Source of the DNA: Polytrichum commune
Lineage: Eukaryota; Streptophyta; Polytrichopsida; Polytrichales; Polytrichaceae
NCBI GenBank assembly: GCA_950295325.1
Contig: OX485805.1
Coordinates: 42,494,758 to 42,558,757, forward strand
Direction: 5' to 3'
DNA length: 64,000 nt
The position numbers and the translations under genes were made by a program. Below the pieces are notes generated by a model, which saw nothing but the letters and a program-made list of their open reading frames with translations, did no database searches and was not told the origin of the DNA. This document shows, piece by piece, positions 1 to 11,990 of this stretch; the stretch's first letter is position 1; every line of letters begins with the position of its first letter.

Positions 1-2800
1 TCAGGGCGTTTTCGGAACTTGCAAACAAGGTCGGATTTGCAGTCAAAACCCTGCCCTGAAACAATCCCGGAGTCAACTTCATCCAAAATGCACAGCAGTG
101 GGGCGCATTTGACACTAAACTTAGCTTGGGGGCATTCAGTTTGCAGTTCGGGGTGCCCCTGGTGGCAATGCTCTATAAACATCCAAACCTACACGAACAG
201 AATAGAAGATCAAACTCTCATGCCAAAAAGGTCCATGAATTGCGATGATGGCACCCAAGGAATTACTCTCGATTCCACCATACTCAAACTTGATTCAAAT
301 CGGTGTGTACCCATATTATTATTCTAGTGGAATGCATATGCACTTTGAAAGAAACTCCTAATTTCCACACTGACTAATTAGTCAAACATACATTTACCGA
401 GTTCTGACTTTCAAGGAAGGCCATTGAAGCTTCTTGGCTGATCCTGAAATGAAAAACCGTTGTGCATTGCCATGCTTAGCCACAACCTTCATGGACTGAG
501 CCAAAGAATTCACCATGAACTCCTAATGCCAATGATGTCATTTTCTAGTATATTCTCAAAGATATGAACCCATATGAATCACCCCTCAATGAGCTATATA
601 TGGAGATAGAGATGGTGATGGGCCTTGTGTGTGCATGTATAAGATATGATAAGTATGGTAAGGGTGTGTATCCTTAGCAAGAGGAAACGAAATTCCCAAG
701 TCATCTTGGTACCACCTTCTACAAGTAAAGAGTGTGTTATAAGGGGTTTGTTTCAAATTTTCACTGTGTAAAACCCATATTAGAAGGGTGGAGGGGAAGT
801 CTATATCTAGATGTCCTATTCATGGAGAAGACATTGTGCCATAGATTCCTGGTGAACATCAATGTTCTGTTTCCGCTTGTCAATGGATACCTGCCCTTAA
901 TTAGAAGGACCTCCCCTAAGAGAAGTCGATTGACTTAGTTCTATACACATAGAACCTCTTCAAGGTCATTTTAAATACCTATCTAAACAAATACTTGGAA
1001 CTCTTTGCAAGTTTGCACATCGCAACACCAGACCACGCCACTTGTAAATAACCTCTACGACAATCTAGGTCAACTGTTGAAAAGATTCAAGGCTTCGAGT
1101 GTAAGTCACATCATGTTTGAAGATTGAGTTTATTTCATACTTTAAGTTCACTTTATGTCTAGGTAAGTGTAGTTGAAACCTGTGTATGATGTGTTTGAGC
1201 TGATAACTAAGAATCATGGCTAGATATTGGCCGATGTCACTGAAAAGGAGAATATTTAGCACCTGTAGTAAATTGACATTTCACCAATTATTGTAAGCTC
1301 TAGCTGATGCTTTCCCACGCAAAAACCAGTCATCAATGAGTCACAAAATCGATGTATCAACATTCTATACGTACATGGGACGTTTCTTGATGTTGGTTAT
1401 GCATTTGTCCATGAATCTAATATTGATTTAAAAAATAATTATATCGATTTTTTAATATTGACAATTCGATGAAATTCTTAGTGTACAATCAAGTATGATT
1501 CTTCCATTGGTTAACATAAGATGCATTTTTTTTTAATGTTTTTCACTTGTTAAGTGGAATTTGATGTAGATTTTTCATCCACTGAAAATTTATGGGGTGT
1601 GGTCCCAAACTATCCCCATGTAAACTTAAAGTGGGAGGTTGTGACACTCTCAACCAATGAGAATTCAAGGATTCTCACAAACCATGGCCTAATGGCTTTC
1701 GTGTAAACATGCCCTAAGTTTAAAATCTGTAAGATGTCATATAATAATACAAGTCTCAAATCCCAAAAAAGTCTTGGGGTTACAGCTTTGAGTTCCTCTT
1801 GGTGTAGATCATGTTGCACTTATGATGTAAAATTGAGATAAGAAATTGAGACAGCTGTGGTACTCACAAAATGATATATTTAAGTCTCAAAACATCCCAA
1901 TCGTATATCATGTACATGCCCCATGCCCCAAATCGAACTTTTTGGAATTATGGTGTATACGACTTGTATTGAGATTGAATTCAATACCATGGATCACAGA
2001 AAGAAAAAATAAAATAAAATAAATCTACAAATTTGTATGCAATATTCTACAATTTCATGTATTGAACTGATTGTATGCAGTCACTGTGAGTTGCTTCATG
2101 GATAGTCAATCTCCAACACGCAAAATTGCTGTGCGGGACTACATATATAGCCCTTTCAAACAAGGTGGAATTCATGGCAGATGTGTAGATTTGAAGCCTT
2201 AGAGCACTTGAGTTCAGATTCATCAGGTAGCACCCTATGAGTCTAAGTTTATGGTCAAGGGTTGAAGCGTCTATCATCAGGTTGGCGTCATTTCTCTCTC
2301 TGTGCAAGCATTTCCAGCACTAGGGAGCAACTTTAATTTTCCATGTTGTATCAATTGTCAATTTGATTTGTGTTCAACTCGGCAAACGTGAGAAGTCGCA
2401 CCTTTTGTACTTCTTTGAAAATCAAGTTCGTATTTAGAGTTGGTGAATACGAACCCCATGTGTAGCTTCTGATCAATCCTTTCATACGAAACTACCTAAA
2501 GTCCATTCGATATCAACATACATTTTGTCAGCCTTGCGGCCTTTGTGACAATACATGCACTGAAAGAAAATCTAAGCATTACAATCGTCTGTTGCAACTT
2601 ACAATCCATTCCGAATCATGTTAAGAAACATGTATAAATAAAGTCGGTGGCCAACCGCAGGTTTTTGATTGCGGTTTTCGGACACCCTGCATCCAGATTA
2701 ATTAATCTACAGTTTTTTCAGCTCGCAGGTGCAATGAATAAGTTGCAAGGGACATGATTTCTTTTAGTGACGTTCATTGTCGAATTCGTTGTGCAGAACG
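1..2800. other. intergenic DNA, no gene recognised
   Basis: This A+T-rich stretch has only short open frames in all six frames. None shows a recognisable domain or a run of matching splice sites. A short G+C-richer patch near 2650-2690 contains a small imperfect hairpin (CCGCAGG...TGCGG type). The last few hundred bases should hold the promoter and 5' UTR of the EXORDIUM-like gene that starts at 2801, but I see no convincing TATA box to mark. Confidence 0.6.
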
Positions 2801-5800
2801 ATGGCACTCTCATCGACAGCAAAGCATTTGACATGTGCATCGACGACTGCATTAATAGTTTTGGTTACTTTCATAGTCTTGGGAGCTGCTTCCACATGCA
2901 CCGGATTAACACTTGATGATTCTCGGGAAACTGTAGTAGTTTCTGAGCATAAAAATTCCACACACCAGGTTCCTGTTAACATTTTGCCTGTTACAGCTCC
3001 TGGACCGATATTGAGTGGAACTCCAGGATTTGATTCTGCTGCCAGATACAGGCCACCCATTATCAACTTCAAATACCAAGGTGGTCTGGTGAGTTCAAAT
3101 TCTCAATCAACAATCTAACATGTTGACACGTCGTTGTTCCCAACTTTTTGGCCACTTTGCGCATGAATAACATTGCCAGGATGGAGAGAGATATGATGCC
3201 AACTGGGGGCTGGCGTGAATGAGAGCTGTCGAATGCCCCTTGGGCGAGCTTGATATATAATATATTTGAATGCGGCACAGGCTATTGGAGCCAACCTACA
3301 GGTCCAGTGCTGTATAAATTGCATGTTGTCAAAGGTGGTCTCTTCTGAGAACGAGAGAATTTTCAGTGTTTCACGGGGATTCTAGGTGTTGACGTGCCCT
3401 GTTGTTTTCTTTGGTTTGCTTGTTTGGTTGTTTTCAAGGCAAAGAGTGTTGAGCCATTAAAATTGTGAGATATTTACGAGCTCTGAGTGAGGTGGATTTA
3501 TTTCATGCATGCATATATGGATTCTACAGGAAATTTTGGTTGCTTGTGGAGGGCGTCAAGAGACTCTGCGATTTTGCCAATGTCAGTGTATATGATGCTC
3601 ATGGTATGTCACATTGTGATGCATTTTTATGGGTGGTGGCAGGTCATGACGAAACCTATCCACATCTACATCGTTTGGTATGGTTCCTGGGCGGCAAACG
3701 AGAAGGGTGTGATCAAAACTGCTCTTTCTTCGCTCACCCCGAACGTGACAATCGACCAGTTTCCGAACCTGAGTAATCTCTGGAAGGTGATGATGAACTA
3801 CTACCAGCAACCAGCCAACCAGACCCGTCAATACGTGGGCAACAACGTAACGGTGGCAAAGGAGGTGGACGACGGATTAACCACAAACAAGACCATCAAC
3901 GCGGGAAACGACCCGTTCTCGATCATCGTCAAACAAATCAACGCGGGCAACTTGCCGATCGATTTGGAGCAAGGCATCTACTTTGTGCTGACGGCCTCCG
4001 ACATCACGTTTTCCGACACCAGCACCGGGTACTGCGGGTACCACAGCAGCGTGTGTGTCCAGGTCGGCAGCTCCCCCGCCAACTGCAGCAGCACGCTGAA
4101 CAATTTGATCTACTCCTTCATCCCAATGCCCGCGTCGCTGTTCCAGGGGTGCAACATTTTCAACGCCGCCCTGCCCGGGACCCCCCCGAACCACGTCGTG
4201 TCGTCGAGCGGCGCCCTCGACACCGCCATCAACGTCATGATGCACGAGCTACTGGAGCTCGTGGCCGACCCGTATCCGGGGTCGATGCCGGCGTGGCTAG
4301 ACGACACGGCCGAGAATAGCGAGATCGCGGACCTCTGCGCCTACAACTTCGTCGCGGATGAGTGGTGGTATTGTGGGCTTCCGGATCTATACCCCGACTT
4401 CAATTCCTCCAGCGGCGATTGTGCATCTATCGGTAGCGCCCCGGCGGCCGGGGATCCCCCGCGCTCGTTGACGGATCCCACAACGGGTGTGATATTCAAT
4501 CAATATGGGGTCCGCGGGTCGCAGTTCATGGTTCAGAAGATCTGGAGTTTGGCCAATAAAGGTTGCGTTTTGCAACCCGAAGGTACGTTTCAAGCGCGCA
4601 ATTCATCTGCACTTGGATGACAATCAAATTCCCCACAATCACTATACTGTTGTGCAGTGATCGGGGAGATTTTTGGGCATAATCGGTTGAGATCCTTCCT
4701 AGTGTTTGCAAGTCCAACCGGTTACATGTTGACATCCTTAGGTTTTTCTATATTAATTTGAGGTATATTCCATGAATTCCTCTAACGTGATCGGTAATTC
4801 TCTGAAGTCTTGAACTTCAACCGGTTCATCTGTAACTAACTGCCGGTTCTCCCGATCATAGCTGTTGTGTGCATTGGTAATGGGTTGAAAGGTAGGGGGG
4901 GGGGGTTTAATAGATAGATAGATAGATAGATAGATTCGCGGCACTTAAAGAAACAAAGGAACTCAACTTTGCTACGAGAGGTTCTGGTCTAAAATGACAT
5001 GTTAAAATTTACTATTTTAAATTATTAGCTCATTTCATATTGAATTGGAAATTTCACTAAGCTTCCACTAAGGTTTCATTGAATTTCACCAAAATTTATT
5101 CATTAAGTTTTGATATGCATAACTTCGACCTTATAACCGGTCAAAGGTAATCTCCGCAATGCCTCTATCCCATGATATGGGATAGAACCAACATGAATAA
5201 ATAGCATCTTCGTCAAAAGGCTACTACACCCTTTCAAGGTGGATTTGAGCCTAGATACTAATAGCTAAGAGACATGGATAGCAACGAAAGTAGAGTGCAA
5301 GGGGTGGCGGGGACAAGTTTAGGAAGAGTAAATAATTGTGATTAAATTTGGTAGAAACTACACGCTTATCCCAATTAGTGAGTGTTACTATTTAGAGTTA
5401 CGAGTGCAATAACGTCTTACTCAAGAGTTCTTTTTTTACTAATGAAAGTTGAACATGTTGTTTAGACATTACAAAACATAATTGACTTTGCTTTGTAAAA
5501 TATTCCTTCCTCATTAAGTAGTTATAGCACCGCGTAACTCCAAAATAGGAACATGCACTAATTGGGATACTCAGTTTAGTTTTAAACACACCAGAGGAAT
5601 GTAGATTAATTGGTGAATTAATTCAAGCTGTATGAGTATGGACAATCCAACTTTGAAGCCCCCCGAGGCATCGAAGGCAGCTACATTAAATATGATATTT
5701 AGTGGCATATGTGTATTTAATGTCATTGTGGTAATTGTTCGAATGACGCTTCTTATGAATGAGTGAACAAATATTGCCTTGGATGATGGATGAGTTCATC

Positions 5801-6996
5801 CGTTGGCCAAAACCCTACCTTCTCTTGTCATCAACTTGTTCATGAGAATATTGTCATGGATAATTGAAAGTCGGATGAGAAATCACTTGGTAAGTGACAA
5901 AAATCACAACATTGTATTCTCGATCCGGCACGTATTTTAATTGGACACTTATATTTGAGTGGTATGTGGTTAGGTGTGGCTCCAACAATAGACACCAAGA
6001 AGACATGCGTCAAAACAAGATTAAACTACATGGTTCAAAAATCTAATAATCATTCTAAACCCAATAGGACTTCAACATAATAAGGGTGGGGGATCTCCAG
6101 TATATAACAATTAAATGAACACAAACATCTTCACATCGACAATGAACAAGATATTCATACGAGCTCAAACAAAATCACGAGGAGAGTAACCACGGCGCCT
6201 CGATTTAGATTCACTAACCATCTCATAATAATCAAGCGTTTCATATCCTAGGAGGAGCAGTCTCGTCGGAAAAAAAAACAATCATTTGAGAATCATCTAC
6301 CTTACCGCCTTGTGTCATAGGTGGCCTCTTCTTACAGCTGGGACGAACCAACCCATACACTAATTCCTTGGAAGCAAGGGTTTAGGCATCCCACAAGGAA
6401 CGAGTACATGAGTCAGTTCGCCCAAATCCTCTTATTATAATGCGCTCACTTATAACAATGAATCGTGCAGCTCAATGTTCAAACACCACAGTGAGGTCCC
6501 GGGACGTTTATAATGGGACCATGCAGAGGGGGTTGTTCTTCAATGGCGTCGGGTTGCAAGCCTATGCACCGGGCCAGGACTGCCGGTGGAGACTCTCGTT
6601 CGGCCGCCAGGTGAAGATCACCTTCACATTTCCCACTGTGGCTCTTGGTTACGATGCTCTCGACTACGTGAACGTGACGCTAACTAGGAGCGGGGCTCTC
6701 ATTAAAAAGGTGACCGGAACCGGGACCAACATCGCGGTAAATGCCACCGGGAGCGATTTTAGCGTGAGATTTGTCACCTATGGAGGCCGAAGCCCGAACC
6801 CCATCTCGGCCGGTTTCATCATGCACTACACCGCCACTGGTGCGCATCTCGTACTTAATATCTTTTATTTGGTTTTCATCGGTCTCGTGTGGCACAATTC
6901 GTTCGTTCATGGGTTGTCTGACTCAATTCTTCTTCTGCAGTTTTCTGGTTCCAATCGCAGTATGCTCACATGTTCGGTACAACACTGTGTGGCTAG
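2801..6996 (+). CDS. EXORDIUM-like (PHI-1 family) protein with a C-terminal CUB-like domain
   Basis: Four exons: 2801-3088, 3643-4582, 6471-6839, 6941-6996. Phases 0, 1 and 1 match at every junction and the sum is 1,653 nt (550 aa). Residues 1 to about 33 are a hydrophobic signal peptide. Residues about 55-409 are a full EXORDIUM/phosphate-induced-1 domain: it opens with IHIYIVWYG and contains MMHELLELVADP (a HExxE-like motif), EIADLCAYNF and a closing QKIWSLANKGC. The family is secreted and linked to brassinosteroid or phosphate-responsive growth. Exon 3 adds about 120 residues that read as a CUB fold: an early Cys, DCRWRLSFG, ITFTF, DYVNVTL, and a final SDFSVRF...GFIMHYTA. Only two Cys of the usual four are in this domain. 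The intron between the parts is 1.9 kb. Exon 4 (18 codons) is the least certain. The start is the ATG before the signal peptide; no earlier in-frame ATG is present. The PHI-1 call is very secure and the CUB call good. Confidence 0.88.
4895..4936. repeat. poly-G tract and (GATA)n microsatellite
   Basis: A run of G residues is followed by about six GATA units, inside the second intron of the EXORDIUM-CUB gene. Confidence 0.9.
5934..6260. repeat. dispersed repeat, copy 1 (intronic)
   Basis: This segment of the long intron shares blocks with two other places in the window, near 38345-38910 and 55480-55640. Shared elements in order include a TTAATTGGAC-like start, an AAGACA(T/C)(A/G)TG block, a GAACA...CATCTTC block, an AA(A/C)AAG(A)(A/T)ATTCAT block and CATAGCCTACGAGAG-type endings. 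I see no coding frame and no clear terminal repeats. It is probably a degraded LTR or other old element. Identity between copies is only about two thirds by eye. Confidence 0.45.
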
Positions 6997-7014
6997 TCGT
7001 CATTCTTCCATGAT

Positions 7015-7103
7015 CTATCAATCAATCAATCAACCAGTCAGTCAGTCAGTCAGTCAGTCAATTATCAATCAACCAGTCAGTTAGCCAGTCAATTATCAAT
7101 CAA
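7015..7103. repeat. (ATCA)n/(GTCA)n microsatellite
   Basis: Simple tetranucleotide repeat directly after the predicted stop of the EXORDIUM-CUB gene. It alternates ATCA and AGTC units. Confidence 0.9.
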
Positions 7104-7107
7104 GGTG

Positions 7108-7375
7108 CACTCCTAGAAAACATTGCGAAAAAGAGTTGCGGTCGTTTTCCCTTTGCGGTTCTTTTGACCACCTTGATTTGTAGTCAATAAACGATTGCAT
7201 ATATATTTTTTTTTTTTGGTTTACCGATTGGAATTTGGGGAATTTGGGGGTTTGTAATGTACCGTTGGAGAGGTATTGAAATTTGCAGTCGTTTAGCAAC
7301 TGCAAATCAAGGTGGTCAAAAGAACCGCAATGGGAAAATGACTGCGGTTCTTTTTTGTATAGTTTTCTACTAGTG
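7108..7375. mobile_element. CACTA-type foldback MITE
   Basis: The two ends are long inverted repeats. The left reads CACTCCTAGAAAAC, then a TGCGGT..TTTTCCC..TTGCGGTTCTTTTGACCA block. The right end, on the other strand, reads CACTAGTAGAAAAC followed by the same block and CCTTGATTTG. Arms of about 90 bp surround a T-rich centre at about 7200. The CACTAG/GTAG-type ends and non-coding content fit a small non-autonomous CACTA derivative. The three flanking bases are GTG on the left and GTA on the right, a near but imperfect 3-bp target duplication. A second copy of one end lies at 34750. Confidence 0.75.
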
Positions 7376-10300
7376 GTATCACTAAGGTACATCACAATGA
7401 CATTGAGAGAAATCCCGTCCATAGCTACCGTTCATGTTAGCTTGGTTCGTCTTGTCCGATTGAAATTTTGTTGTTATACCCTCTATGTGGCAGCGAGAGT
7501 GGTACGTCGCTTTGGAGATATTGGAATGGGTCCGTTCGCTGCAACCATCTTGCCCGATCACCATAATTTTTTTATGGGCATGCTTGTGTTGATTTTAAAA
7601 TTTTGATTGAGATGATTCAATGTATGCATCGGACCTTGATGGATTCTCTCTTGATTTGTTTGCTTGGTGAACACAGCAGCTACTTCTTTGAGCGAACTTC
7701 AAGTAGTGAGGCAGCACCAACACTCACATGGTACACGAATTCATGTGAGCAATGCATGATGTGCACCTCAAATCAACAAGAACAACCTCGAATCACATTC
7801 CACAACATTGCTAAACTCCTCATGGGATCACCCGTATAAGAGGAATCGAATGCCATTGCAACAAAAATAATGGATCGACTCCATATGCAATAAGATTGAA
7901 TCTAGCATATACGAGTGTTTTTGCTTAGCTTAAATAAGTTAGCTTGTTTTGTCCATTCATGCACAAGAGTTAGCATATATGAGTTTTAACAATGTTATGG
8001 TACTCTATATGGACATTCACAAGTAGTCCAACATCTTGTATAATGCCAATGTTAACAGGCGCAACACAACTTATTTTCGAGATATTGGAATTCAAAAAGT
8101 GCAAACATCTGAATATGTCAAGCAAATATCTTTGAATATACTATTCAAGTTCCTTGACTATCACACATGACTTATTTACTAGACCGAGACGCACTTGTGT
8201 GTTGGTGTGTGGGGTCTATCACTTTTAAAAAGCTTGATTACAAGATATTGACTAGTAGTTTCTCATATCTCAAGAAGTGTTCACATCTCAAGAGACATTT
8301 GTAAAGTTTGATCACTTCAACATCACATTATGCTTGAAATTTTACAATAGCATTATACAACATCCGAAACTATGTATAGTATATATGGACTATCCTATTT
8401 ACCTATTAAAATATGTTGTTAGTTCATTAATAGCAGATTGGTTGACATGTTTCATCAGTTTAGCAATTCACCCATTTTGGAAACATGGATTTTGTCAAAG
8501 CAAGTTTGAGTATATGAAAGCATCTCCACCAGCAAACAATATACTCTAAACCCTAAACTCTAAACTAAGGTGCTAATGATCGAGGGGTTCCAGATTGAAC
8601 CATTTTAAAAAACAGGGTATCTTTCTTTCTAATGTCTCCTACTACTGTAGTATACAATGTATGGAGAGAACTGATCGAAGGTAATTCCAATTGAATTTGG
8701 AATTGAAACCACTCAGTTTAGAGAAATAAGATAGGATATTCTCTGTTATTTTAAGGCATAAATGAGACTCCAGATAATCGACTAGCCAAAATTGGTAAGC
8801 TTATCATTGGACTACACTAACTATTTGGTCTAATGTGATCCGCATTATAAATTATCATCCACCTACACTAGTTTAGTTGTCTTGTAATCGTGGGGTAGTT
8901 GCAACTAGAGAGGGTGTCACCTGACACTTGGTGCTACATGACAAGTTATGTAGACTACTCCAATGAACACGACACATCAGTTTAATGCCACACTAAATCG
9001 GATTTTTGGTGTCTTAGTTTCCAAATTGTTCTTATCGGTATTCATTCATTACTTCTTCTTTTTATAATGTTTAGAGGTATGTTGGACTGGTACATACATG
9101 AATGCATGCTATCACAAAACATGTCCAACTGATATCAAAAGTGTAATACTAGTCAAATATTGATATTTGGTGGGTATGTCAATGTGGGAGAATCTTTATA
9201 TACCCAAGTTATTATTTGGGTTAATACCGTTTTAGACTAGATTAAAACTAGGGCGATTGTACCTAAGTACGAAGGTTTCTTGTATGCTATACCTATAGAG
9301 ATGGATGATTTAAAAAACAAGCAGCTAGTCGCAAGAGTGCTTAACCCTTGTATTATCTTATCGCACACATGATCAAAATTTGATTGGATACTTGACTTAG
9401 ACCAAAATTTGGCTCGTTTTTTAGACCACTTAACATCAATAGTCATTTGAAACTGGACTTTGCTTGAAGAGTGGGTTATTGACAACATATGTGACTGATA
9501 TGGTTGGTTGCAAAAATTTGGCCCATTTCATAAACCACCCTTGGGTCTCTTACCACATGACAAAAACAACAAATACCCATACCTTATCTGGCATGAAAAA
9601 GGGTGAAATCCTCATTATTGATAGCCGAATGATATTAAAAAAGACAATATGAGTCCAAGTGCACATGGAGGGGATATGATGGAGATGTATTCATTCTTGT
9701 TTTGAGGGGATGTGACGGAAGGAAAGCTTTGTGTGAAGGAAAGTTGGTCGCGGCCATAGATTCTCCCACGGTGTAAGCGATCCTCTTCCGCAAAGATTAC
9801 GCGAACGATTTGTAATTCATTGTTTGAAGGATCCGAGACTCCTCGATCAATCACCTCTAGCTCCAATTATTTACTATAATGCATCCATTCCGGCCTTCTC
9901 GATTAAATACCTACTTGTGGATGCGAAATCGTAGGGAACTTATGTAACTTACCCAAGCAAATCATCTTCAATTTTGTGTACGTATCTGCTCACAATCTCG
10001 GGCCATACCTCGATCCTCCCATTCACAAATGCTGTCAGATGTTGAAATTTTTGTTTGGCGACTTCAAATGAGGGAATGCTTGAGGATGGAAGCTTTGGAG
10101 AGGTCATTAGGGTTTCGGAGTATCTGAGAGCAGCTATGCAGGGTATGGATCTAAGGTATGCTGGTGTTATTTGGTTTGTTTTGCTTGTTTTGCATCTTCT
10201 ATTGATCAGATTTACGTCTTCGAATTTGTGGTACATTAGCAGCTCTATGATGAAATATAATCGAAATTGAAATTCGGACCTCTGCTGATTTAGCTATGGT

Positions 10301-10601
10301 TATCCGAAGTGCACGTTTGTTGATTCCTTCACGGAATACATAGGTCTTCCCGATTGTGTTCAGTGTCGACTGTGGAGTAATAATAAAATTGGAAGACGTA
10401 GACCAATCTCTTCTAAACATGTGCTTAATGGTGTTTATTCATTATCCTCGCCGGACCACACACCAATCCAATATAGGGGTCCGATGGAGAACAGTAACCG
10501 AATAACACCCGTATACTTCACACCAGTTTTGATTTGGTAAGGTTGTTCTCGGTGTGCTTGATGGAAAACAGGAGCGTGGGATTAGGTTCCTGTCAACTGC
10601 C
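7376..10601. other. intergenic DNA, no gene recognised
   Basis: Low-complexity, A+T-rich sequence with scattered short open frames. The best of these is a 71-residue frame on the plus strand near 10055 with no recognisable family. A short telomere-like run (AAACCCTAAACTCTAAAC) lies near 8547. Parts near 10450-10540 share short blocks with 39080-39170, so old dispersed repeats contribute. Confidence 0.55.
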
Positions 10602-11990
10602 ATGGCTGCTCGCCACCTGACGCATACACGGCTCGGTTTCTTCAGTGGTGCGGCATTGATCGTGCTTGCAACTTTGATTCTTGCATTTTCCTACTTTTCC
10701 GTGCGCTCGGTGACTCCTTTGGTCGTCGATTCGACCCGGATACCCGTGCAGGAGTCTTCGTCGGTCAATCATCACGAGGACAAGCTCGTGCTAAACTGTT
10801 CCTCTAAGCTGTATGAGGTATGTGAATAAATGATTTTCATGAGTTAAGCATTTGATGTAATCCATGTCAAAGGTGTTCCTTGTGACTGAAACTTTTGGAT
10901 CCTCCTTAGGCGATGCACTTCGGTAGTTCATAGTGTTGATGGACAGTGCATTTGTGATAGATAGTGGATAGCTCAGGTCTGAATTGCTCCTCTAAGCTGC
11001 ATGAGGTATAGATTCTGTGGTTTTTAGGCTTTTGATGCAGTCCAGCTCAAAGGTGTTCCTTGTGATTAATATTTTTGAATCCTTCTTGGGTGAGACACCC
11101 GGGTTATTCATAGTATTGATGGATAGTGCATTTGTACAAATGCTCAGGTATATTTTACAGAGAGATTGTCCTCCAAGACCGAAGTCAATGTGGAGGAGAG
11201 AGTAACCCTAAATGATACAGACTTGGATAACTGGGACTGGACATGGAAACAAGAGCTTCGAATTCCATGCCATTTCAAAAAGTTCGATAGAGAAGAAGCA
11301 ATCCAGGTGCTACGAGGGACATGGATCGTCGTTGCTGGCGACTCGCAAGCCCGTCTCCTCTTTGTTGCTCTACTCGAACTACTCTTGCCGTCCATCGAAG
11401 AGCTGAAACCTCAGCTTTTCAAGCGCCACAGCAACTTCGAATACATGTTGGAGAAACAACAGATGCGCCTGAAGTTCGTCTGGGCACCGTATGCTGCCAA
11501 TCTGACGGCCATGGCGTCGGAATTTGGCGAGAGTCAGGTATGCCCCGATGTTTTGATTATGGGAGCAGGCCTCTGGCACATGTTACATGTTGGTGATCAC
11601 AACCATTATGGATCTTCTCTCTCAGAGCTGCAGAGAGCGCTTCGTTCTCTTCCCATGCACCACAAGAATGTTGCTGTTAAGGGTGCTATTCCCAGCAAGG
11701 ATCTTGTGTTGCCACAGATATTTTGGATGAGCTTGCCAACCCTAATACCTTCCCTCTTGCAAAGTGAGGTGAAGCAAAAGCAAATGACAACATATAACCT
11801 GCAAGTTTACTCAAGGGAGGTGCAGGAGAGTCAGATTCTCCATCCTAAAGGTGTAGCAATGTTATTGGACATTCAGAAGTTAAGCCATCGGTGCGGGCCT
11901 CAGTGTACTCGTGATGGTATACACTACAGTCAAGCAGTTTACCAGGCTGCTTTACAATTACTGATCAACAGTTACTCCCGTTGCCAATGA
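10602..11990 (+). CDS. membrane-anchored SGNH/PC-esterase-like protein
   Basis: Two exons, 10602-10817 and 11163-11990, join in phase 0 to give 347 residues. Residues about 10-35 are one hydrophobic segment after a short basic N-terminus, as in a type II membrane protein of the secretory pathway. Exon 2 carries the SGNH hydrolase signatures: GDSQ (Ser about 133), a GAGLWHM segment corresponding to a central block, and DGIHYS near the C-terminus (Asp about 323, His about 326) for the catalytic Asp/His. The spacing and the phrase REEAIQVLRG before GDS resemble the PC-esterase/Cas1p-type acyl-esterase and O-acyltransferase group (PMR5, CASD1 N-terminus). That suggests action on acyl groups of glycans; the substrate cannot be told. 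The acceptor at 11163 is chosen over an AG two bases earlier because only it keeps frame. A tandem duplication covers the exon 1 end and the intron. Confidence 0.8.
10795..11150 (+). repeat. tandem duplication of an exon end and intron start
   Basis: Two head-to-tail copies of about 180 bp: about 10795-10975 and about 10980-11150. Both begin with TCCTCTAAGCTG(T/C)ATGAGGTAT, the last codons of exon 1 plus the splice donor. Both continue through CAAAGGTGTTCCTTGTGA and GTGCATTTGT to CTCAGGT. The second copy therefore carries a spare, intact-looking donor inside the intron. Confidence 0.85.

Noticed and set aside
3877..4245. 122-codon minus-strand frame opposite EXORDIUM exon 2
   Set aside because: Shadow of a G+C-rich coding exon.
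8541..8570. Telomere-like AAACCCTAAACTCTAAAC as an interstitial telomere
   Set aside because: Only one exact unit with degenerate neighbours; too short to call.
10055..10270. 71-codon plus-strand frame with SFGEV
   Set aside because: The kinase glycine-loop pattern is not complete and nothing else kinase-like follows.
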